DNA of 64,000 bases from an uncultured Bacilli bacterium (GCA_934129885.1 CAKOWU010000003.1:62001-126000), one strand, 5' to 3'; counted from the stretch's first letter, positions 8,956 through 17,845 are shown. Notes: a model not told the origin generated them from the letters alone. Translations and numbers: made by a program.

Positions 8956-9641
8956 TGAAGAATGATAATGTGAAAATGTTAGTTACGTTTGTATCTCTTA
9001 TAGTAGTATCTTGTTTATATATGCTGGTTAATAAATATATTATTGAAGAGCCTGGGAGTGTAGAAAAAGAAGTGTCAGAGAAAGAACAAAACACAGGACT
9101 TAGTGAAGATGATGCCATAAGGCTCGCTAAAGAAAAATTCTATATAGCAGAAGCTTCATTAACTAATACCAGTTCGGATATCGATAAATTATATAATAGT
9201 ATTAAAACAAAGGATATTGTTTTAACTGATGAAAACCTTATAAATAGTTTAAACGAATTTAATGTTAAAACATATACTGCAAATTCATCTGTAAGCATGA
9301 TTAGTAATTATAGTGAAGTTATAACTAATAATTTTACAGAAGAATATATAAATAATAATATTTTGTACCCTAAAGGTTTCATTGCCTTAATAGGAAGCGA
9401 TTACTATATTATTAAAGATAAAACTGATAATTATTTTCTAAAAGATGCAGAATTCACCCTTATGAGTAAAACAGATACAGAACTTTATTTCAGCGTTAAA
9501 GTAACTAATTATGCTACTAGTTGTGTAGCTGCTGGCGAAACTGTTCCTAATATAACCTGTACTGCAACATCAAATAAAACGAAAGACTTTAGATTAGTTA
9601 AGGATAATGATCGTTGGAAAATCAAAGAATTAGAATTATAA
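8955..9641 (+). CDS. Predicted membrane-anchored extracytoplasmic protein, unknown function
   Basis: I do not recognise this 228-residue protein. One membrane segment (about residues 9-26) precedes an outside domain rich in Asn, Ser and Thr. That domain contains two cysteines (in ATSCVAAGETVPNITCTATS) that could form a disulphide. The start codon overlaps the spoIIIE stop (TAATG), so it is cotranslated with the translocase, and a terminator follows directly. The position between spoIIIE and sigG suggests a link to sporulation or the cell envelope, but this is inference. Confidence 0.7.
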   Translation: MKNDNVKMLVTFVSLIVVSCLYMLVNKYIIEEPGSVEKEVSEKEQNTGLSEDDAIRLAKEKFYIAEASLTNTSSDIDKLYNSIKTKDIVLTDENLINSLNEFNVKTYTANSSVSMISNYSEVITNNFTEEYINNNILYPKGFIALIGSDYYIIKDKTDNYFLKDAEFTLMSKTDTELYFSVKVTNYATSCVAAGETVPNITCTATSNKTKDFRLVKDNDRWKIKELEL

Positions 9642-9668
9642 ACTTGTTTCAAAAGAGACAAGTTTTTT
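9640..9668 (+). terminator. Terminator between the spoIIIE operon and sigG
   Basis: An 11-bp stem (9640-9650 with 9655-9665, one G-U pair) has an AAAA loop and is followed by T6. Confidence 0.8.
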
Positions 9669-9698
9669 GAATAAAAAAATATCTTTTTTCTCATAACA
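9669..9698 (+). promoter_or_regulatory. Possible forespore-type (SigF/SigG-like) promoter of sigG
   Basis: GAATA (9669-9673) fits the -35 element GHATR. After 18 bp, CATAACA (9692-9698) resembles the -10 element CATNHTA at most positions. It is placed 20 bp before the sigG start. In an AT-rich gap such matches can occur by chance. Confidence 0.3.
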
Positions 9699-9718
9699 TA
9701 TTTGAAAGGAGATTAATT

Positions 9719-10492
9719 ATGGCACGTCACAAAGTAGAAATTGTGAACGTGAATACTGCGAATATAAAAGTTTTTAGTTCTGAAGAACAAATAGAATTGT
9801 TTAAAAAATATAGAGAAGGAGATGAATACGCAAAGGAAGAATTAATAAATGGTAATTTGAAATTAGTCTTATCAATATTAAAACGTTACAATAATAGAAC
9901 TGATAATATGGATGATTTGTTTCAGGTTGGATGTATTGGACTTATAAAAGCCATAGATAATTTTGATTTATCACATGGTGTAAAGTTTAGTACTTATGCT
10001 GTCCCCATGATATTAGGGGAAGTTAAAAGATATCTTCGAGATAATAGTAGTCTGCGAATTGCTAGAAGTATTAAGGATATGGCTTATAAATCATTAAAAT
10101 TTAAAGAAGAATTTATCGCTAAACATGGTAGAGAGCCTCAAATAAATGAAATTGCTAAAGAACTAGATGTTACTGAGTTTGAAGTTGCAAGTGCTTTGAA
10201 CTCTATGAAAGATACTATCAGTATGCATGAACCTATATATAGTGATGGGGGTGATGTTATATATTTAGAAGATCAATTAAATAGTGATGAAGGGATTTAT
10301 GATACTGTAACTAAAATATCTTTAAAACAGGCATTAAATAAAATAAAAACTAAAGAAAGATATATTATTACCCAAAGATATTTAGTGGGTAAAACTCAAA
10401 TGGAATTAGCGGACGAAATAGGTATTAGTCAGGCTCAAGTATCTAGATTAGAAAAACATGGCTTGGAAGAAATGAAAAAATTTATGGATTGA
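9719..10492 (+). CDS. sigG: RNA polymerase sporulation sigma factor SigG
   Basis: The 257-residue sigma-70 protein opens with MARHKVEIVNVNT, a near match to the MARNKVEI... start of Bacillus SigG. Region 2 is DDLFQVGCIGLIKAIDNFDL, followed by KFSTYAVPMILGEVKRYLRD. Region 4 ends with a helix-turn-helix, ELADEIGISQAQVSRLEKHG. SigG directs late forespore transcription after engulfment. Here it stands alone behind its own ribosome site (AAAGGAG) instead of following spoIIGA-sigE as in Bacillus. SigF is the nearest alternative, but the N-terminal signature is that of SigG. Confidence 0.93.
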   Translation: MARHKVEIVNVNTANIKVFSSEEQIELFKKYREGDEYAKEELINGNLKLVLSILKRYNNRTDNMDDLFQVGCIGLIKAIDNFDLSHGVKFSTYAVPMILGEVKRYLRDNSSLRIARSIKDMAYKSLKFKEEFIAKHGREPQINEIAKELDVTEFEVASALNSMKDTISMHEPIYSDGGDVIYLEDQLNSDEGIYDTVTKISLKQALNKIKTKERYIITQRYLVGKTQMELADEIGISQAQVSRLEKHGLEEMKKFMD

Positions 10493-10517
10493 CATTTTTA
10501 TTCTCCTTGAATATAAT
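10489..10517 (+). promoter_or_regulatory. Consensus SigA promoter
   Basis: TTGACA (10489-10494), a 17-bp spacer and TATAAT (10512-10517) form a perfect match. It overlaps the sigG stop codon and reads into the beta-lactamase-fold gene, so that gene is transcribed independently of sigG. Confidence 0.85.
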
Positions 10518-10538
10518 AGGCAATGTAAGGGGGATATA

Positions 10539-11900
10539 ATGATAAAAGAAAAAAACATAGATGAAGAGATAAACCATATAATAAATGAAGTTATCCAAAA
10601 TAATACTATGCTTAGAAGTAACCATGTGAATGATATTCAAAGCAGAGTGGAATACTTATCGGATAAATTAAAAGACTTAAAAATAAGTACAGAGATAAAT
10701 CACGATATACGTATTTTAGTAAAAGAATTAGAATTTTTAAAACTTATTTGTTATTTAGAAAAAGTTAAAGAATATGCTCTAAATGGAGAAGGTTACTGTG
10801 CTGTTTTAAATGATTATATAAAAGCGTTAGAACCTATAGAAGAAAAGGTCCCGGGAATGTCACTTGGGATAAAAGATAGTAAACTTAATACTGAGGTAAT
10901 TATATATTCAGGCTATACAGATAGTGATAGAACATATAAAATAGATAAAGATACAAAATTTGATGTTGCGAGTATAACTAAAATGTTTACCTCATTATTA
11001 ATATTAAAAATGTATGAATATGGTGATTATGACATTAATAAATCACTTAAAGATTATTCAGACGGTGAGTATGATGTGGGTGCTAGTATAGAAGAATTAT
11101 TAAAGTTCAAATACGAAATAATTACAAATGGTAGAATTGATGAAGATATCTCTAAAGAAGAATTACAAAATAGACTTAGATGTCTAAATATATTAAGTAC
11201 CAATACTTATTTTTACAGCGATATTCCATATATTCTTGTAGGTACTACTTTAAATGAGGGCTATTTTAAAGAAATGTTTAACGAAGAATTAAAGCTTTGT
11301 AATACAACTTATCATCCTTTAGGGGGTACAACTGGTGGTAATTATGGAAGATTACAAAAGGTACATGATCCTAAAGCTCAAAAGCTTTTAAAATACGGTA
11401 TATATCCCGCAAGTGCTGGACTATATACAACTACTGAAGATTTATTAAAATTGTTTGATCAGTTAGATAGTGGCTTTTTAAAAGAAGATTCACTTAAAAC
11501 TTTAATTACACCTGCTTATAAAGGCACCGTTGTACTAGATAGCACCGGCAAACCAATTATTGAAACAAAAGGGGGCAAAAAAAAATACCGAAATGTTAAT
11601 AGGGGAATGGGTGTATATATCGCTCATCCTTATGGTATAGAATATACAGATGTACCAGACATATCTTCAAAAAATGCCTTTGCTGCATCAGGCTTTACTG
11701 GGTGTTACGTTTCATATGATTTAGATAATCACATTGCCACAACTATACTTGCAAATCCGTTTTCTAGCAAAGAGCCTTTACTTGGTATAAATAATTTAAA
11801 TAATGAACTAAAAAAAGCTCAGTATAGATATGTTTATGCGACAAGATTATTAAATGCTGCTGGCGTAAAAATCAAGAAAAAAACAATAATTCGTAGATAA
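10539..11900 (+). CDS. Beta-lactamase-fold serine hydrolase, apparently cytosolic
   Basis: The 453-residue protein has a class C beta-lactamase/penicillin-binding fold. The SxxK motif is in DVASITKMFTSL (about residue 143), a YxN-like YSDIPY follows, and the C-terminal part has a GFTGCYVSYD strand. About 110 helical residues precede the catalytic domain, and no signal peptide or membrane segment is visible, which is unusual for this family. The natural substrate is unknown; esterase, peptidase or DD-carboxypeptidase-like activities are all possible. It has its own perfect promoter and a terminator. I see no reason to call it a resistance enzyme. Confidence 0.75.
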   Translation: MIKEKNIDEEINHIINEVIQNNTMLRSNHVNDIQSRVEYLSDKLKDLKISTEINHDIRILVKELEFLKLICYLEKVKEYALNGEGYCAVLNDYIKALEPIEEKVPGMSLGIKDSKLNTEVIIYSGYTDSDRTYKIDKDTKFDVASITKMFTSLLILKMYEYGDYDINKSLKDYSDGEYDVGASIEELLKFKYEIITNGRIDEDISKEELQNRLRCLNILSTNTYFYSDIPYILVGTTLNEGYFKEMFNEELKLCNTTYHPLGGTTGGNYGRLQKVHDPKAQKLLKYGIYPASAGLYTTTEDLLKLFDQLDSGFLKEDSLKTLITPAYKGTVVLDSTGKPIIETKGGKKKYRNVNRGMGVYIAHPYGIEYTDVPDISSKNAFAASGFTGCYVSYDLDNHIATTILANPFSSKEPLLGINNLNNELKKAQYRYVYATRLLNAAGVKIKKKTIIRR

Positions 11901-11923
11901 GCCACATATTTACTGGCTTTTTT
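11899..11923 (+). terminator. Terminator after the serine hydrolase gene
   Basis: A 6-bp AAGCCA/TGGCTT stem (11899-11904 with 11914-11919) is followed by T-rich sequence. Confidence 0.65.
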
Positions 11924-11953
11924 CGTGCTTTTGTGATATAGTATTTTAGAATT

Positions 11954-12478
11954 TCAATTGTCATACATATTTATTCCGTACTTGCAGTTATAACTGTCAT
12001 GGAAAATATCATTGGTCAAAGGGTAATAAGTAAGAATACCAAAAAGTATATATACTAAAATTATACCAACAATACTTATACTAACTATATTGTCTGTTTC
12101 TGTAGTCTTTAGAATGTAATAACTTATAATTTGAACAATGATTACCGTAAACAGTAAAATGGCTAAATTCAAAAACATTTCTTCCCCAAATATTTCATAT
12201 AGTGGAAGATATAAAATAAGAAAAGTGGGAATACTAATTAAGGACGTAATAAACATATTTGGAAAAGCATTTTTGTTTCCTTTAGTAAATAAATAGTCAA
12301 GAATGCCCACGGCAAAAAATGCCGAAAAAATCATCTTCATATGTTCCCATATACTTTCGTTTACTGGAAACATAATACTAAATAAAGTATTAGGAAACCA
12401 GTCATACATAAAATGAAATGGAAAACAAAGAATAAAAATTATAAATATATCAATTATTTTTAAAGTTTTTAGTCCCAT
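11954..12478 (-). CDS. Polytopic membrane protein, DUF6512-like
   Basis: The 174-residue protein has five or six predicted membrane helices. The segment FPVNESIWEHMKM after the second helix, and the C-terminal YPLTNDIFHDSYNCKYGI, match the pattern I associate with the DUF6512 family of unknown function. It is transcribed away from dnaG and has no partner gene. The family name comes from memory of the motif and should be treated as probable. Confidence 0.65.
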   Translation of the reverse strand: MGLKTLKIIDIFIIFILCFPFHFMYDWFPNTLFSIMFPVNESIWEHMKMIFSAFFAVGILDYLFTKGNKNAFPNMFITSLISIPTFLILYLPLYEIFGEEMFLNLAILLFTVIIVQIISYYILKTTETDNIVSISIVGIILVYILFGILTYYPLTNDIFHDSYNCKYGINMYDN

Positions 12479-12495
12479 ATAATCACCTTATTGAT

Positions 12496-12538
12496 ATAAT
12501 TTTACGAAAAAATTGTAAAATTATGATTTTTTTCGTAA
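12496..12538. repeat. Overlapping inverted repeats upstream of dnaG
   Basis: Stem A pairs 12496-12505 with 12515-12524 (10 bp) and is followed by T8. Stem B pairs TTACGAAAAA (12502-12511) with TTTTTCGTAA (12529-12538). They share bases, so only one can form at a time. They lie in the divergent gap between the DUF6512-like gene and dnaG. Confidence 0.5.
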
Positions 12539-12594
12539 GAAAAAAGAAATTGGACAAAAAACACAGTATATTAATAATAGAGGGTGTGATTTAC

Positions 12595-14328
12595 ATGAAT
12601 CAGATAAGCACTGAAAAAATCAATGAGATTAGAAAAAGTGTTAATATAGTAGACGTCATTTCAAACTATATATCTCTAACGCCTAAAGGAAAGAATTACT
12701 TTGGTGTTTGTCCATTTCATGATGATAATCATCCATCAATGAGTGTCAGCAAAGAAAAACAAATATATACTTGTTTCTCATGTGGAGCGACTGGTAATGT
12801 TTTTAAATTTATTATGGATTATGAAAATATACCATTTATGGAGGCTTTAGGTAAAGTTGCCGCTATGGGACATGTTGATGTTGATATTGCACAACGCATT
12901 CAAAAAAAAGAACGTCCACATAATAATTTATATGATATTTATGCTTTAAGTCTAAAACTTTATATGAATAATATTAATACACCAAAAGGTAAAGAAGCAA
13001 AGCAATATTTATATAAAAGAGGGATAGATGAAAATATTATAAAAGAATTTCAAATAGGACTTGCTTTAGATAATAAAACACTTTCTAAAATATTGATAAA
13101 CAAATTTACCGAAAAAGATGTTTTAGAAAGTGGATTATCTAGGAAAAGTACTTATGAATATTTAGATCTTTTCTATAATAGAATTATGTTTCCTCTTTAT
13201 GATTTGGAAGGCAATGTTGTAGGTTATAGCGGAAGAGTATATAATACTAGTGATGACGCGAAATATATAAACACCAAAGAAACTAGTATTTTTAAGAAAG
13301 GCGAACTTCTTTATAATTATCATAAAGCCAAAAATCCTGCTAGAGCTAAAAATAGGGTAATAATTATGGAAGGCTTTATGGATGTTATCAGAGCTCATAC
13401 TATTGGCGTAACAAATGTCATTGCTAGTATGGGAACGGCTGTGACTAAAAAGCAAGCAATGCTTATAAAAAGAATGGCCAAAGATGTAATATTGTGTTTT
13501 GATGGTGATGCGGCAGGGGCTAAGGCTACACTTTCATGTGGTGATACCTTACTAGAAATTGGTGTAACTCCAAAAGTTGTGAGACTACCAAACAACCTTG
13601 ATCCCGATGAATTTATTTTGAAGTATGGCAAAGAAGAATTTGAGTCTAAAATAAATAACTCAGTAAATCTGATGGATTTTAAACTAAGTTATTTAAAGCA
13701 AGATAAAAATCTTTCTAGTGCAGCCGGTGAGGCCAGTTATATAAATAGTGTTATAGTAGAACTTGAAAAAATAGACGATGATATATTAAGAGAAGTTACA
13801 ATAAAAAAACTAGTAGAAGAAACTGGTATTGATGAAAATCTTATTAAAAGTAAATTATCAGATACTACCAAAGTAGTGCGCCCTACACCGAAAGTTCAAA
13901 GTAAAGAGAAAACTAAGATCAATAAATATGAAATTGCCCAGCGTAACCTAGTTGGTTATATGTTAAAAAACAGTAAAGTAATTCAAAAAATAGATGATGA
14001 ATTACCATATATTCCAATAAAAGAATATAGGATCCTTGCTAGAGAGATAACTTTCTTTTATGAACAATATGGTTATATCAATGTGGCTGAATTCTTTAAT
14101 TACATTGAATACGATAAAGACATCATGGAAACAATTTCTAAAATAGAAAGGGCTAATTTAAAGGATAAAATTTCAAAAGATGAGATAGATGATTATATAA
14201 ATGCTATTACTGATTATAATATAAAGACTGAAACAAAAATACTTACAGATAAAATGAAAAGTGAGACAGATCCATTAAAAAAAGCGATAATTGCCCAAAA
14301 AATGGTTGAACTAAAAAAAGGAGTGTAA
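12595..14328 (+). CDS. dnaG: DNA primase DnaG
   Basis: The 577-residue protein has the CHC2 zinc ribbon at residues 39-63 (C39, H42, C60, C63), the primase core, and a TOPRIM domain with VIIMEGFMDVI and LCFDGDAAGAKA. The C-terminal helicase-binding region is shorter and less conserved. It makes RNA primers at the replication fork. The start at 12595 follows AGAGGGTG and aligns with the usual NQISTEKINEIR beginning; a longer frame from 12523 would add a non-family leader. It leads dnaG-sigA-trmK, the classical macromolecular-synthesis gene order. Confidence 0.97.
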   Translation: MNQISTEKINEIRKSVNIVDVISNYISLTPKGKNYFGVCPFHDDNHPSMSVSKEKQIYTCFSCGATGNVFKFIMDYENIPFMEALGKVAAMGHVDVDIAQRIQKKERPHNNLYDIYALSLKLYMNNINTPKGKEAKQYLYKRGIDENIIKEFQIGLALDNKTLSKILINKFTEKDVLESGLSRKSTYEYLDLFYNRIMFPLYDLEGNVVGYSGRVYNTSDDAKYINTKETSIFKKGELLYNYHKAKNPARAKNRVIIMEGFMDVIRAHTIGVTNVIASMGTAVTKKQAMLIKRMAKDVILCFDGDAAGAKATLSCGDTLLEIGVTPKVVRLPNNLDPDEFILKYGKEEFESKINNSVNLMDFKLSYLKQDKNLSSAAGEASYINSVIVELEKIDDDILREVTIKKLVEETGIDENLIKSKLSDTTKVVRPTPKVQSKEKTKINKYEIAQRNLVGYMLKNSKVIQKIDDELPYIPIKEYRILAREITFFYEQYGYINVAEFFNYIEYDKDIMETISKIERANLKDKISKDEIDDYINAITDYNIKTETKILTDKMKSETDPLKKAIIAQKMVELKKGV

Positions 14329-14332
14329 AAAT

Positions 14333-15406
14333 ATGTTTAACGAAATAAAAACTTTTAAAGAACGTAAAGAAGAATTAATTAAAATAGGGAAACAAAAAGG
14401 ATTTATAACTTATGAAGAACTTGCTGATAAATTAAAAGGATTAGAACTAGATGCTGATTCTTTAGATGAACTATATAATGCATTTAGTGAAAACAATATT
14501 AAGGTTGTATCAGAAAATCCAAGTGATGATGAAGAAGATAGTGATACAAGTAATGCAGGTCTATCTAAAGATTTGACAATTAACGATCCTGTTAGAATGT
14601 ATTTAAAAGAAATAGGTCAAATAAAACTTTTAACAACAGATGAAGAAACTGAACTTGCAGACCGCGTCGCAGAAGGCGATGAAACGGCTAAAGCCATTCT
14701 CGCAGAAGCTAATCTTCGTTTGGTTGTTAGTATTGCTAAAAGATATGTCGGAAGAGGTATGCTATTTCTAGATCTTATTCAAGAGGGAAATATCGGTCTT
14801 ATGAAAGCGGTAGAAAAATTTGATGTAACTAAAGGTTATAAATTCAGTACATATGCAACGTGGTGGATTAGACAGGCCATTACAAGGGCTATCGCTGACC
14901 AAGCTAGAACTATTAGAGTACCAGTTCATATGGTAGAAACAATTAACAAACTAGCACGTATTGAAAGACAACTAACACTAGAATTAAATAGAGAACCTAC
15001 AGAAGAAGAATTATCCGAAAAAATGGGTACAACAGTAGAAAAAATAAGAGATATTTATAAAATAAGTCAAGAGCCAGTAAGTCTTGAAACTCCAATAGGT
15101 GAAGAAGAAGACTCACATCTAGGTGACTTTATCCCAGATGAAACTAACATGAGCCCTGAAGATTTTGCTGTAAATGAACTATTAAAAGATGAAATATCTG
15201 AGGTATTACTTACATTAACTGAAAGAGAGGAAAAAGTAATTAGACTTAGATTTGGTCTAGAAGATGGTAGACCTAGAACCTTAGAAGAAGTTGGGCAACT
15301 ATTTGGTGTAACTAGAGAAAGAATAAGACAAATAGAAGCCAAAGCATTAAGAAAACTTCGTCATCCTTCAAGAAGTAGAAAGTTAAAGGATTACCTTGAC
15401 AACTAA
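14333..15406 (+). CDS. sigA: Housekeeping RNA polymerase sigma factor (SigA/RpoD)
   Basis: The 357-residue protein has a short, divergent region 1.1 and a region 1.2 with DPVRMYLKEIGQIKLLT. The core regions 2.1-2.4 include LIQEGNIGLMKAVEKFD and YATWWIRQAITRAIADQ. Region 4.2 contains VTRERIRQIEAKALRKLR. This is the primary sigma factor, consistent with the TTGACA-17-TATAAT promoters seen across the window. It follows dnaG by 4 nt with an AAAAGGAG site. Confidence 0.97.
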   Translation: MFNEIKTFKERKEELIKIGKQKGFITYEELADKLKGLELDADSLDELYNAFSENNIKVVSENPSDDEEDSDTSNAGLSKDLTINDPVRMYLKEIGQIKLLTTDEETELADRVAEGDETAKAILAEANLRLVVSIAKRYVGRGMLFLDLIQEGNIGLMKAVEKFDVTKGYKFSTYATWWIRQAITRAIADQARTIRVPVHMVETINKLARIERQLTLELNREPTEEELSEKMGTTVEKIRDIYKISQEPVSLETPIGEEEDSHLGDFIPDETNMSPEDFAVNELLKDEISEVLLTLTEREEKVIRLRFGLEDGRPRTLEEVGQLFGVTRERIRQIEAKALRKLRHPSRSRKLKDYLDN

Positions 15407-16001
15407 AATATCAAAAAGGCTAAAAGCCATATGTGACTTTGTTCCCTATGGCAGTAGCATTATAGATGTTGGGTGTGATCATGCTTATATAAGTATATAT
15501 CTTGCTAAAAACAAAAATTGCACTGCAATAGCGACTGATATTTCACCAAACTCTATTGAAAGAGCCAAGAAGAATATTAAGGGTTTAAATATTAAGACTA
15601 TGGTTACCGATGGTATAAATGGTGTAGATTTAGAAAATAAAATAATAATTATTGCTGGTATGGGTGGCGATACTATTATGAAAATTTTAAATAAAGATAT
15701 AAAAAATGATTTAATTATCAGTAGTCAAAGTGATATCCCAAAAGTAAGAGAATTTATGCATGAAAAAAATTACCGTCTTACAAATGAAAAAATCATTTAT
15801 GAAAATAAACATTATTATGTAGTATCGTATTATAAATATGGTAAAGGTAAAAAATATAGTGTCATAACTCCTTATATCAAAGATAATAAAGATTATATAA
15901 AATATCTTTATGATAAATATAAACTAAAATATACTTATTCAAAAGGAATGCAAAAACTAAAATATAAAATTTTATTATTAAACTTAAAAAAATGTCTTTA
16001 A
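15396..16001 (+). CDS. trmK: tRNA (adenine-22-N1)-methyltransferase TrmK
   Basis: The 201-residue Rossmann methyltransferase starts with KRLKAICDFVPYGSSIIDVG, then CDHAYISIYLAKNK, the characteristic TrmK opening, and has IIAGMGGDTIMKIL as the catalytic-loop motif. TrmK methylates N1 of A22 in tRNA. Start choice: TTG at 15396, with AAAGGA about 7 nt upstream and an 11-nt overlap with sigA. The family's C-terminal coiled coil is short here. Bacillus has the same neighbour (yqfN close to sigA). A terminator overlaps the stop codon. Confidence 0.9.
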   Translation: MTTKISKRLKAICDFVPYGSSIIDVGCDHAYISIYLAKNKNCTAIATDISPNSIERAKKNIKGLNIKTMVTDGINGVDLENKIIIIAGMGGDTIMKILNKDIKNDLIISSQSDIPKVREFMHEKNYRLTNEKIIYENKHYYVVSYYKYGKGKKYSVITPYIKDNKDYIKYLYDKYKLKYTYSKGMQKLKYKILLLNLKKCL

Positions 16002-16014
16002 TGGCATTTTTTAG
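15987..16014 (+). terminator. Terminator of the dnaG-sigA-trmK operon
   Basis: A 10-bp stem (15987-15996 with 16003-16012, one wobble) and a T-rich tail overlap the trmK stop. Confidence 0.7.
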
Positions 16015-16069
16015 TTTTTTTACACTTCCGGTTATCAAATTTTTAAATATGATATCATAGGAGGTGTAT

Positions 16070-16855
16070 ATGAGTAGAATATTAAAAAAATGTAATAACC
16101 AAATTACGCAAAACTATGTTAAGGGTAAACATGATGGTATAGATATTGTTGGTTACAAAAATAAAAGTGATTATATAACTGCCCATACTAAAGGTACTGT
16201 GATTCTTGTTCAAACCGGATATAAAAATAATAAGAATTCTATTGGTAATGCTACTTGGGGAAATAGAGTAATGATAAAACATGATAATGGTTATTATACA
16301 CATTATTGTCATTTAAAAAGTGTTAGTGTAGGTATAGGGGATAAAGTAAATGCTGGAACGGTTATTGGTTATATGGGTAATAGTGGTAATGCATATGGTG
16401 TGCATTTGCACTTTGAACTTTATAAAGGCGGTACAAGTGCTAGTAAAAGAATTAATCCTACTAGTTATATAAATAGCAATTTGCCAAAAGGTACAAATAT
16501 AGCAGGTGCTAATTATTATAGAGCATATGATAACAAAAAGAATATATGGTTACCTTCGGTTAAAATGGGAACGAATAGTTATGCTGGAAATTTAGGTAAT
16601 GGTATAAGTGCTTTTAAAGTAGATAATCTTACATATAGAGCCCATGATAAGGTAAAACGTAAATGGTTACCATGGGTAACTGGAAACAACGATTATGCGG
16701 GTAACTTACCAAATGATATTGACGCTATTCAAATAAAAAATGTTACATATAGAGTATATGATAATAAAAAGAAAAAATGGTTACCATGGGTAATTGGTAC
16801 CACAGACTATGCTGGGAACATCGGAAACTCTATAGGAGGTATTCAAATAAAATAA
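16070..16855 (+). CDS. M23 (LytM-type) peptidase with three C-terminal W-rich repeats
   Basis: The 261-residue protein consists of an N-terminal M23 zinc endopeptidase with all metal and catalytic motifs (HDGID near residue 22, THYCHL, and VHLHFELYKGG). Three tandem repeats of about 38 residues follow, with the pattern Y-R-x-[YH]-D-x-K-(x4)-W-L-P-x-V...Y-A-G-N...I-x-x-[FI]. The repeats resemble the W-containing wall-binding modules (ChW-like) of clostridial and phage lysins; this is by eye. No signal peptide or membrane segment is visible. It probably cuts peptidoglycan cross-links. It has its own AGGAGGT site, and no phage genes are nearby. Confidence 0.85.
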   Translation: MSRILKKCNNQITQNYVKGKHDGIDIVGYKNKSDYITAHTKGTVILVQTGYKNNKNSIGNATWGNRVMIKHDNGYYTHYCHLKSVSVGIGDKVNAGTVIGYMGNSGNAYGVHLHFELYKGGTSASKRINPTSYINSNLPKGTNIAGANYYRAYDNKKNIWLPSVKMGTNSYAGNLGNGISAFKVDNLTYRAHDKVKRKWLPWVTGNNDYAGNLPNDIDAIQIKNVTYRVYDNKKKKWLPWVIGTTDYAGNIGNSIGGIQIK

Positions 16856-16906
16856 CTCTTTACAATTATTATAAAATTTGTGTATAATAATTACAGGTGG
16901 TAGGGC

Positions 16907-17728
16907 ATGAAAGAATATCAGAACATTGAAAGAACCATTATAAAAACATATAGAAAAGAAATATGGAGTAAATTTTCTAAAGCCGTAAGAGATTATGAAT
17001 TAATAGAAGAGGGCGACAAGATAATGGTTTGCGTAAGTGGGGGCAAAGATTCATTTTTACTGGCTAAATGTATTGAAGAAATACAAAAACATGGTAAAGT
17101 GAAATTTGAAACCCATTATGTTTCTATGAACCCGGGCTATAATGACGAAAATTTAGAGTGTATTAAAGAAAATGCTAAAAAATTAAATGTGAAGTTAGAA
17201 ATGTTTGAAAGTAATATTTTCCAAATTGCAGATAAAGTGGGGGACGGTAAGTCGTGCTACTTATGTGCTAGAATGCGTAGGGGTCACCTTTATAATAAAG
17301 CTAAAGAACTTGGGTGTAATAAAATTGCTTTAGGTCATCATTTTGATGATGTTATTGAAACCACTATGTTATCGATTCTATATGGTGCAGAGATAAAAAC
17401 TATGCTTCCTAAACTTCATAGCAAGAATTTTGAGAATCTAGAACTTATTAGACCTTTATATTTGGTAAAGGAACAAGATATTATAAACTGGCGGGATTAT
17501 AATAAATTAACGTTTATTAACTGTGGCTGTCCTTTAACTAGAGGATGCACTATAACTGGCTTTAGTAGTAGTAAAAGAAAAGAAGTAAAAGAGTTAATCA
17601 AAGATTTAAGAGAAAAAAATAAAGAAGTAGATCATAATATATTTAAAGCGCTTGATAATGTTAACCTAAATTGTATACTATCTTATACTAAAGATGGGGA
17701 AAAACACAATTTTTTAGATAATTATTAG
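16907..17728 (+). CDS. TtcA-family PP-loop tRNA thiolation-type protein
   Basis: The 273-residue protein carries the ATP-pyrophosphatase loop VCVSGGKDSFLLAK, a CYLCARMRRGHLY motif, GHHFDDVIETT and a late NCGCPLTRG. The CxxC pairs are those that bind an iron-sulfur cluster in TtcA, which converts C32 of tRNA to 2-thiocytidine. Other TtcA/TtuA-like sulfurtransferases share the layout, so the exact tRNA target is not certain. It stands alone and is followed by a hairpin and tRNA-Thr. Confidence 0.8.
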   Translation: MKEYQNIERTIIKTYRKEIWSKFSKAVRDYELIEEGDKIMVCVSGGKDSFLLAKCIEEIQKHGKVKFETHYVSMNPGYNDENLECIKENAKKLNVKLEMFESNIFQIADKVGDGKSCYLCARMRRGHLYNKAKELGCNKIALGHHFDDVIETTMLSILYGAEIKTMLPKLHSKNFENLELIRPLYLVKEQDIINWRDYNKLTFINCGCPLTRGCTITGFSSSKRKEVKELIKDLREKNKEVDHNIFKALDNVNLNCILSYTKDGEKHNFLDNY

Positions 17729-17755
17729 CATTATATATCTTATATAATGCTATAT

Positions 17756-17831
17756 GCCGGAATAGCTCAGTAGGTAGAGCAACTGTTTCGTAATCAGTAG
17801 GTCGCGGGTTCGATTCCTGTTTCCGGCACCA
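17756..17831 (+). tRNA. tRNA-Thr (anticodon CGU)
   Basis: It has a 7-bp acceptor stem (GCCGGAA/TTCCGGC), a normal D-arm, the anticodon loop TTCGTAA (anticodon CGU, reading ACG), a T-arm with TTCGATT, and an encoded CCA. One U-U mismatch closes the anticodon stem at 31-39. A hairpin (about 17729-17751) precedes it. Confidence 0.93.
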
Positions 17832-17845
17832 TTTATAAATTTGTC

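Noticed and set aside
16070..16855. Phage endolysin and thus a prophage
   Set aside because: No holin, portal, terminase or integrase genes nearby; the neighbours are core genes.
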